DNA from: a virus
DNA length: 23,784 bases
IMG/VR virus record: IMGVR_UViG_3300045131_000344
Location: 1 to 23,784 of that record
Reading direction: 5' to 3' (one strand)
Both the position numbers and the translations under genes were made by a program. The notes beneath the pieces are model-generated. The model was not told where the DNA came from. It made no database searches and saw nothing but the letters and a program-made list of their open reading frames with translations. Below, piece after piece: positions 18,601 through 23,784 of the stretch; positions within the stretch are counted from its first letter, which is position 1; each line of letters opens with the position of its first letter.

Positions 18601-20081
18601 TGTCCGAGTGCGCTCTCGTTTATCGCTCCAGCCAGAGCCGATGGCATGCCAGTCGCAGAGGCAACTTGACCGAGTCCAAAATTCCCCAGAGCCCCAGCGC
18701 CCAATGTTTGAGACATCTCGCCCACAAGCGAACCAATTGCAGCGTTTGCAGCAGCAGCACCTAGATTTCCAGAGACCGCCGCATTTATAGCGCTCGGGCT
18801 TAGTCCTGTTTGTTCAGCCAAGTTGCCAACGGCAAAATCTATAGCGGCTTGACCGAACTGCCCATTCGCCAACGAGGTAACCGTTGCGGAACTAACTGGC
18901 AAACCAAGAGCATTTGAGATGGTCGTAGCAGCAATAGACGAAAACACTTGCTGGCCCACATCTAAAGGGCTGAGGCCCCGACCCATTCCACTTCCAATTG
19001 TTGCAACCAGTCCAGCGGCTGGACCACCAACAAGCCCAGCCAATGTGCCGATGTTTTCATTCATGTAGCCATGAAAGCTCTGAGCCGCAAGTGCTTGCCC
19101 AACTGTTTGGCCCGAATAACCGGGCACATCCATGTTTGACAATCCCAAATCAGACAATGTCTGAAGATCAGCATAGGAAAGATCGGAGTTGTACATCGCT
19201 CCCTGCGATGGCGCGGCAGCAGCTACGGCTGCATCTAGGGCTGCTGCTACTTCGGCAGCCGACATACCATACGCTGGCGCGGCTGCTTGGTCAGCAACCG
19301 CAGTGTCTACCCCAGTAAAGTCTCCTTGGTCATACGAAGGCGCAGGACCGGGATCAAAACCAACGGGACTGTCAAAGTTGTAATCGTTTACTGTGGGCTC
19401 AGTGGAGAACCCAAAACTACGGCTGCCGCCAGTGTCAGTCGCGCCAGAGCCTCCAACGCTAGGGCTGGCGCCTGCGGCAGCTTCAGCTCCAAAGCCGCCA
19501 ACGTCCCCATCGTAGCCCCCACCGGGGCTGCTATCACCGCCGCTAGGTCCATCACCACCACCACCACCACCGCCACCGTTGTCACCGCCACCACCACCAC
19601 TGTCGCCACCACCGCCACTGTCACTGCTGCCATCACCGCCGTCACCCTGATATGACGGGACGTTGTCTGGGCCGTAGTGGTCGTGCTTATCGACACCCGA
19701 ACCGTGGATGTCCATCTTCTTTAAGAACTGGGCCTGCTCATCTGTGACATAGACCAGACGAGCCATCGGATGATCGGAAGAGGATTTCCACTTGGCTGGT
19801 ACGTTATTGGCAGTCTCTTCACCGCCCTTGGTGTTTGACACTTGTGTGTCGGCAGTGGCGAAGAGCGGCAGACCAGACGGGCCTTGCCATGCTTTTAGGG
19901 GGTTGCCAGCTTGCTTGCCCTGCTTCTTCAGCAGTTCAATCTCTTGCTCGGTGATGTATGCCAGATGCGTTTCCAAGTCGCCCGGATTCCAATATCTTGG
20001 GGCGCTGCCGATCCTATGGTCGCTGTACCACTGCGAGCTTGTCCAAGAGCCATTTTTCAAAGCGGGTGTCTTTTTTTTCAT
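15612..20081 (-). CDS. Giant virion protein (1489 residues), possible ejection protein
   Basis: Starts MKKKTPALKNGSWTSSQWYS at ATG 20081; a Met 23 codons upstream would overlap the previous gene and has no ribosome-binding site. From the N-terminus: a duplicated motif (AYITEQEIELLKK near 41-53, VYVTDEQAQFLKK near 110-122), a Gly/Ser/Asp-rich linker (147-193), a long Ala/Gly-rich hydrophobic region (about 275-515), mixed helical domains including EFGQESVEEGLIALATGDSL, an Asn/Thr repeat region (about 1100-1200), and a C-terminal cassette (KHVAGKGDGQSDDIPAWLAD, then GEFVFPADVVSALGNGSTKA) that recurs at the ends of other large phage virion proteins. Length, hydrophobic stretches and neighbours suggest an internal protein injected with the DNA; a tail role is not excluded. 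Confidence 0.72.
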   Translation of the reverse strand: MKKKTPALKNGSWTSSQWYSDHRIGSAPRYWNPGDLETHLAYITEQEIELLKKQGKQAGNPLKAWQGPSGLPLFATADTQVSNTKGGEETANNVPAKWKSSSDHPMARLVYVTDEQAQFLKKMDIHGSGVDKHDHYGPDNVPSYQGDGGDGSSDSGGGGDSGGGGGDNGGGGGGGGDGPSGGDSSPGGGYDGDVGGFGAEAAAGASPSVGGSGATDTGGSRSFGFSTEPTVNDYNFDSPVGFDPGPAPSYDQGDFTGVDTAVADQAAAPAYGMSAAEVAAALDAAVAAAAPSQGAMYNSDLSYADLQTLSDLGLSNMDVPGYSGQTVGQALAAQSFHGYMNENIGTLAGLVGGPAAGLVATIGSGMGRGLSPLDVGQQVFSSIAATTISNALGLPVSSATVTSLANGQFGQAAIDFAVGNLAEQTGLSPSAINAAVSGNLGAAAANAAIGSLVGEMSQTLGAGALGNFGLGQVASATGMPSALAGAINESALGQAVNAATSGLTAGITAGDARGSGAGAGAPSIGAAGPSVATGPDGSGSDVGGQYGYLDPLGKGLAQAAPLGYSAPSGRRKKYDYLGNLFTDVSAGLSTMQPRSSISSVIEGAPVAEGTAKDVLARDDASTAAFIGAKNAGATDEEALAAAEASAVVVGGAIPTPVNTGVDLGQLEPVETSKNAQVERLADEYANALGKTVGTLDPNEVDAFIQKIGTAINSGGVSVLQKASIQDILSGNYASTPFDQRGFRYDERGIPIVEVVGFGDDVVDSNSESGKIGANIADAIVEGVGGLEGTGSDVAKQGLATLFGAFGEQIADISTGLGNMGLVSRDNAGVSAGKYLEDIGKRLELPETKQAVSNWVKGVSDEPTYYGKLAAGVKGAIENPLVLTEVAKEVIQEALPVGVAAKIIKFAGISAGVVADTLLNSLESAGSTGRQIYAEEIEKGTSPAEAARIADRSAGTAGLITMATSGIVDAAVAKKYGKAIEDFLGKKVSSAGKEFGQESVEEGLIALATGDSLAEALTKSVVGGFIGAKTSGSIQTAADVQADLTQSFASQGLASTDGSFKPETIVPVGSEADAGKAIADSTAGQDVTGVDAAQASGKDANVVTTVDGNTNTVVDANSNVTTQTTVDPNTNTQTTIVVDANTNTNTQTVVNSNTNTTTSTTIDTNNNVTTQTTIDSNTQITVLTDPNTDTQTTIKVNTDTGEIIDLEETKIPPDWKQPVVDLPKTQATPTESVAQPESVRPSRVNAPTGLAMLGGALGAPLTNDPTGEALRSRETQQAIDPLARVKEAQAELERDVMMNEIDPRLLDLMQQKASPEQQTKQFDEDIGALAKMLRGETASAPEPDSKYYSYGSEDSIDDILAGSSANYKEGGFVEPLKASGGMILPLMSKSGGALGKYSGREDFKDGKHVAGKGDGQSDDIPAWLADGEFVFPADVVSALGNGSTKAGTDKLYEMMHNIRDRSRSKGPKDLPPPALKSPLDYLKSSKRSAK
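16480..16785 (-). repeat. Asn/Thr/Val tandem repeat region in the giant protein
   Basis: About 100 residues of degenerate short repeats built on (V/I)DxNTNTxTT, for example VVDANSNVTTQTTVDPNTNT and STTIDTNNNVTTQTTIDSNT. Alternating hydrophobic and T/N positions predict a beta-solenoid or beta-roll. Confidence 0.75.
19503..19643 (-). repeat. Low-complexity Gly/Asp/Ser-rich linker (CCA/GCC-rich tract)
   Basis: Plus-strand ccacca and ccgcca repeats encode about 47 residues, mostly glycine broken by Asp and Ser. It separates the N-terminal duplicated domain from the rest of the giant protein and is probably a flexible linker. Confidence 0.8.
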
Positions 20082-20098
20082 CTCTATACCTGTCTGAC

Positions 20099-20368
20099 TC
20101 AAGTGCCGCCGTTCATTACATTCAGGACGGCAGAAGCCCAGTCCTGCCACTCATCAAAACCATACGGGTCAGGAATGTTTTGGTTGATGAACACATCAAT
20201 CGCCAGTAGACCCGCCGCCCAGCTCTTCCAGTCAGTGTCAGCATCAGGTATGGGCAAGGATTGGGCAGCGAATTGTTCGCAAACCAAACACCCCCATTGC
20301 TCAAACTCCATGTACCTTGGGTCATAGAGAATGGCCGAGCTACTAGCTGTAGCCACGCACATCCCCAA
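20099..20368 (-). CDS. Small structural-region protein
   Basis: The product is 89 residues from ATG 20368, or 70 from an internal ATG at 20311 (MEFEQWGCLVCEQF). It is acidic and Trp-rich: DWKSWAAGLLAIDVFINQNI, then PYGFDEWQDWASAVLNVMNG. The W-x2-WA pattern is repeated twice (DWKSWAAGLL and EWQDWASAVL), hinting at an internal duplication. The upstream ATG overlaps the gp10-like gene by 26 bases. It lies 17 bases before the giant gene. Possibly a minor virion or assembly protein; I do not recognise a family. Confidence 0.65.
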   Translation of the reverse strand: MGMCVATASSSAILYDPRYMEFEQWGCLVCEQFAAQSLPIPDADTDWKSWAAGLLAIDVFINQNIPDPYGFDEWQDWASAVLNVMNGGT

Positions 20369-22610
20369 GGTCAGCGTTCACAATCACTTTGCCCATCTGA
20401 AAGTCGCCACCCGCCACGTTGGACACAAACTTCAGCCTCAGCTCCCGCCTTTGCTCTCGCAGGTCAATTTTCGTTGTTCCGGGCTCAAAAGGATAGGGGC
20501 CAGTGGTTTTATCTTCAGCCTGTGCGTAGGGGCGGCCAGTAACGAACAGCTCCATGGTGCCCTCTTGTACGAAGTCAGGCTCCAGTCGCTCAACGTGCAG
20601 CCAGCGGTTCTCCCCTATGGCCGAAGGCTGGGCGGGCCCACCAGCAACCCAGCCAAGGTCGCTGGTCTCAATAAACGCCTCAATCGCGTTGGCATGGGTG
20701 AACCTGACCTCGTCAGTGCCGATCTCGTGCTGCCACAGGCTCACAAAGCTCATGGTAGTGCTCACCGTGAAGGCAAAGCCTGCCCCGCCGCCAAAGGTGG
20801 CGCTCAGGACATCATCTGGTTGATAGTTGACGCCACGGTCATTGATCACGACTGATACAACAATCCCGCCAGAAACCACCAAGGTGGCCGTTGCGCTGCT
20901 TCCAGAGCCGCCCGTAAGGGGCAGGTAGGTATAGGTGGCGTCCGCGTAGCCTGAGCCTGCATTCGTAATCGCTCCCGCCAACAAGCCCCCGACACTGTTG
21001 ATCTCGTTTCCAGCATTGATGGGGAATCGGAACACTTGCGAGAAGTAGCCAGCAGAGCGGCGGGCGCCCAAAGCGGTACCAACGTCATACCAGACGTTTT
21101 CACGAACGTTGTAGATGATGCAGTCGTTGCACTCTTCGGAGTTGCCCCTAGGATAGAACCACCAGATCTCTCCGAAGCGAGGAACCTTCGTGGCGTAGAC
21201 CTTTTGGCGCTGGGCGTAGTTTAGGTTGTCAAAGAAGTAGTTCTGGTTCATGGAGTTTGGAATCTCCTTGACCACGCCGTTGTAGAGCAAGAACCGATCA
21301 ACGCCGACCCAGTAGTAGATCCCGTCATACTCAATTACGGACTGGCTCGACAAGATGGAAGACTGGCTGCTGATCACGTCATAACGCCAGAACTGCGTCA
21401 CAGCGGTACTGCCCAAGGTGATGGACGTTGGGTTGTAGCTCACGCGGATGACGGAGTCCAGCGACCAGAACAGCCCAGAAGGTGCGTTCGAGCCACCTCG
21501 CACTGGCAATCCCTTGACGATCTTGCCGGTCGCCATGTTCGCCTCGTTGGCATCGGCCGAGACCCAGTCGTGGAAGTTGCCTGCTGCGCAGTTGCGGATC
21601 AAGCCGTTATCGCCGTACACGAAGAGGTACGGGTGCAGAGAAACAACCCCGCCAGAAACGGCCACATTGTTGTCAAAGATGACTGGCACGTTTGTATAGC
21701 TGGCCGTGGCATTTTGGTCCAGCACTACCGTTGTAGTAGAGACAGAGACCACGCGAGTACCTACGGGGATGCCCGGTCCGCGCACGGTTTGATTAAAGCC
21801 AACTTGGAAGTTTGCTGCCGCCAAAGTGATCGTCGAAGATCCGCTTGTGATGGTTGCTACCGTGGCCTCAAAAGCTCCCACAATAGCCATCGTGTCAGTG
21901 CCCAGAGGCGTTGCAATGACGCGAGTATCGATCTCGTTGCTGATGTCGCTTAGGTTCTTGCCAGCGTGCGCAATCAGGTAGTTCAGGCCGTTTCCAGAGG
22001 AGTCAGTGAACGAGTCAAACTGCCAGAGGTTTTCTCCTGACGGCGCAAAACAAGGAAGGATAGAGCTTACGATGACCGAAAATCCAGAACCAGTGCCGCC
22101 GATGAGAGCGGTTGCAGCCGTAAGGTATTCGCTTGGCAAGTACGCGCAGCCACCAGAAATGATGGTCACTGTGGTGACGGCGCCGCCAGAAACTGTAATG
22201 TCGGCAACGGCCGCGTAGCCATCGCCTGCGGTTACGTAGGACAGGGGCACGCCCGTGTATGTGGCGTTTGTGTATCCAGTACCGCCGCTGATGATCTGCA
22301 AAGAGGTAACAGCACCGCTGAACTTGACATCAGAGATGCCAGAACCGATGCCGTTGTTGTCAATCGGCAGAACCTGCAATCCGTCTGAGTACCCGTTGTA
22401 GACGTTGTTGGAATTGCTACGAGGAACAACGAAAATGCCCCGTGAGGGGCCTGCAAGGGAGTCTGTGATCTGACGATAGCCGCCAATCTTGCGAGGGCGA
22501 CCACGCTGAAATCTGACCCATTGCCCATCGACATAAAACTCTTTGTCGAACAGCGTTCCATCCCGCTGGATGCCGGGTTTGGTGTCGAGCGCAAAGACTT
22601 TTTTGGTCAC
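20343..22610 (-). CDS. Tail hub / DNA-stabilisation protein, P22 gp10-like
   Basis: The product is 755 residues with a GTG start at 22610, overlapping the previous stop as GTGA. The N-terminus (RDGTLFDKEFYVDGQWVRFQ, then RGRPRKIGGY) and the region 380-530 (SLDSVIRVSY, EYDGIYYWVGVDRFLLYNGV, RFGEIWWFYPRG, NVRENVWYDVG) match the beta-propeller-like tail proteins of podophages related to P22 gp10, which plug the portal and retain packaged DNA. Two copies of a Gly-Tyr/Val-Thr-rich beta module (about 101-182 and 545-619) are inserted, and a third beta insert lies near 249-311. The C-terminus (TGRPYAQAEDKTTGPYPF, then LREQRRELRLKFVSN) is typical of these proteins. The gp10 relation is by pattern, not alignment. 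Confidence 0.75.
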   Translation of the reverse strand: MTKKVFALDTKPGIQRDGTLFDKEFYVDGQWVRFQRGRPRKIGGYRQITDSLAGPSRGIFVVPRSNSNNVYNGYSDGLQVLPIDNNGIGSGISDVKFSGAVTSLQIISGGTGYTNATYTGVPLSYVTAGDGYAAVADITVSGGAVTTVTIISGGCAYLPSEYLTAATALIGGTGSGFSVIVSSILPCFAPSGENLWQFDSFTDSSGNGLNYLIAHAGKNLSDISNEIDTRVIATPLGTDTMAIVGAFEATVATITSGSSTITLAAANFQVGFNQTVRGPGIPVGTRVVSVSTTTVVLDQNATASYTNVPVIFDNNVAVSGGVVSLHPYLFVYGDNGLIRNCAAGNFHDWVSADANEANMATGKIVKGLPVRGGSNAPSGLFWSLDSVIRVSYNPTSITLGSTAVTQFWRYDVISSQSSILSSQSVIEYDGIYYWVGVDRFLLYNGVVKEIPNSMNQNYFFDNLNYAQRQKVYATKVPRFGEIWWFYPRGNSEECNDCIIYNVRENVWYDVGTALGARRSAGYFSQVFRFPINAGNEINSVGGLLAGAITNAGSGYADATYTYLPLTGGSGSSATATLVVSGGIVVSVVINDRGVNYQPDDVLSATFGGGAGFAFTVSTTMSFVSLWQHEIGTDEVRFTHANAIEAFIETSDLGWVAGGPAQPSAIGENRWLHVERLEPDFVQEGTMELFVTGRPYAQAEDKTTGPYPFEPGTTKIDLREQRRELRLKFVSNVAGGDFQMGKVIVNADLGDVRGYS
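20754..20978 (-). repeat. Beta module copy B in the gp10-like protein
   Basis: Encodes residues about 545-619, including AGSGYADATYTYLPLTGGSG and VVSGGIVVSVVINDRG. It is a diverged copy of the module at 22065-22310 and shares the GxGYxxATYTxxPL and VSGGxVxxVxI elements. Confidence 0.75.
22065..22310 (-). repeat. Beta module copy A in the gp10-like protein
   Basis: Encodes residues about 101-182, including GGTGYTNATYTGVPLSYV and ITVSGGAVTTVTIISGG. Paired with 20754-20978. Modules of this type are known from aquatic phage virion proteins, where they appear as add-on domains. Confidence 0.75.
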
Positions 22611-23784
22611 GAAAATACCCCGCCAGAAATGCCGGTAGTGAAATTTCCAGAACCAGTAACAGCTATCCCCGAGGCCTGAACATCTACGACCAAGTTGCCC
22701 AGCACCGAAATGCCAAAGCGACCAGCGCCGGGGCGATAGATACCAGTGTTGGTCTCGTTGCCAAAATTAAGCGATGGTGATGCGGCCGAGCCATTCACGA
22801 GGCTGAAGGCTGTACCGCCAGCTTGGGTGGTGTTGGCGTTCAAAACGTTTGTGGCATCGCAAACAAGCGTTGCCTGACCCGATGCTGGAACGGTGGCGGT
22901 ATTCGCACCAACCGAGCCCGTGGAGATCGTCAGCGTGAAGGCGCCTGCACTCGTCTGGTTTGAGATGACATACAGGTTAACCACTGGAGGAACGATGACC
23001 GTCACATTGCCCGTAAGCGTGCCGGTGTAAATCTGGATGGTGTTTGAGGCCTCGCTGGCTGTCAGCGTGTAAGTCCCAGTTACGACAGGCTTGGTGAGCA
23101 CACCAAATTCAAACTGGGTGCTTACGCCGTAACCAACGGTGACGTACTCTGTTCCCGTGGATGCAATGAACGCAGACTCGCCCGGATCAAACGACTTGGT
23201 AACCGCGCCATCAATAAATTGACCGCTTGTGGTACCGATGGTGACCGTGCCAGTTCCGTTGTTTTTGAACAGCGTAAACCAGTTGTCGCCAGTCGTAGAG
23301 GACAAGGGCAGCGTAACGCTGGTTGTACCACCAGACCAGATCATGACCTTGGCCCTGTCGGTGGTCAGGAAGGTGTACGCAGCGGTCACTGAGCCTACTG
23401 GATGGCTCTGGTTCAGAGTTGAGCCAGAAGCCAGCAAACCAGCTCCAGCAAGGCTTGCCGCGTCTGCCGCAGATGTGCCCGTGCCGAAAGCTATGTTGCC
23501 CCAAGTGCCCTGATCGGTCGGGTTGGTCTTGATGTAAACGTACTTGGCCTCGCCCGGGGCAATAGTGATGATGGTCGAAGTGCCGCCAAAAGTCTTGACC
23601 GTAAACGAATTGGCCCCAACGTTGCGAATCAGGGAGTCATTTCCAACTGAGGCTTGATTGGCTGGAGGCATGAACAGTGACAGGCCAGCGCTGGCCGTAA
23701 CGTCCATGATCCGAGCGACAAAGTCATCCGTAGCGTTGCCGTTGAGCGGCCACTCTAGTTGAGTGTTGGCTGTCAGAGTAACCG
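22607..23784 (-). CDS. Tail or head fibre-like protein, 5' end outside the window
   Basis: The frame is open through the right edge. The 25 codons above the Met at 23707 read VTLTANTQLEWPLNGNATDD, then FVARIM, in phase and with the same beta-rich character, so that Met is internal. About 392 residues are visible. The protein is Gly/Thr/Val-rich and almost all beta: repeated STTTGDNWFTLFKNNGTGTV-type and TASEASNTIQIYTGTLTGNV segments, then a C-terminal ETNTGIYRPGAGRFGISVLG motif that is common near the ends of phage fibres. It probably decorates the virion or contacts the host. It overlaps the gp10-like gene by 4 bases (GTGA). Confidence 0.78.
   Translation of the reverse strand, partial: VTLTANTQLEWPLNGNATDDFVARIMDVTASAGLSLFMPPANQASVGNDSLIRNVGANSFTVKTFGGTSTIITIAPGEAKYVYIKTNPTDQGTWGNIAFGTGTSAADAASLAGAGLLASGSTLNQSHPVGSVTAAYTFLTTDRAKVMIWSGGTTSVTLPLSSTTGDNWFTLFKNNGTGTVTIGTTSGQFIDGAVTKSFDPGESAFIASTGTEYVTVGYGVSTQFEFGVLTKPVVTGTYTLTASEASNTIQIYTGTLTGNVTVIVPPVVNLYVISNQTSAGAFTLTISTGSVGANTATVPASGQATLVCDATNVLNANTTQAGGTAFSLVNGSAASPSLNFGNETNTGIYRPGAGRFGISVLGNLVVDVQASGIAVTGSGNFTTGISGGVFS

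Noticed and set aside
19503-19643. CCA/GCC tandem pattern as a CRISPR-like array
   Set aside because: It is a glycine-rich coding tract in frame with the giant protein; there are no unique spacers of regular length.

Overview
The window is part of a tailed-phage (caudoviral) genome or prophage. Evidence: a small terminase gene followed by the first 39 codons of the large terminase at the left edge, a replication and recombination region, and about 12 kb of virion genes at the right. Genes are packed with 1-, 4- or 8-base start/stop overlaps. The protein families (NGO0469-type ssDNA-binding-like protein, RusA, Ref-like HNH protein, ALAQP-type small proteins) suggest a betaproteobacterial host, probably Burkholderiales; this is inferred from remembered family resemblance and was not searched. 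No integrase, holin, portal or capsid gene lies in the window. The virion genes look podovirus-like: a P22 gp10-like hub or stabilisation protein, then large low-complexity proteins and a lytic transglycosylase, with no tail-tube or tape-measure gene in view.

Layout. 1-748 (-): terminase genes. 831-1139 (-): a small gene with its own promoter and terminator. 1251-4312 (-): a chain of about twelve small accessory genes from one promoter near 4350-4379, with internal module duplication. 4399-7501 (-): replication and recombination genes (replication protein with iteron-like repeats inside it, RusA, Ref-like HNH, conserved hypotheticals). 7510-7658: a structured RNA ending in a U9 tract just before the replication gene. 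7635-7835 (-): a small Cro/YdaS-like repressor. 7840-7960: divergent control region. 7961-11656 (+): early rightward operon with ssDNA-binding-like protein, PD-(D/E)XK nuclease, a two-helix membrane peptide and a coiled-coil protein with an AT-hook. 11655-11682: terminator of the leftward late operon. 11697-23784 (-): virion genes in transcription order fibre-like protein (5' part outside the window), gp10-like hub, small protein, 1489-residue giant, two internal-virion-like proteins, transglycosylase.

How it fits together. Three promoters (before 1139, before 4312, and rightward before 7961) share a 17-bp operator of form TTGAA-N7-TTCAA, a short hairpin at or near the predicted 5' end of the mRNA, and a common TGAAAGAC ribosome-binding leader. 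The same operator sits in the repressor's own promoter, whose predicted transcript is leaderless. The sequence therefore describes a compact regulon controlled by one small repressor, plus a separate candidate RNA attenuator between the repressor and replication genes. Operator, promoter and RNA calls come from reading the sequence by eye and are untested.
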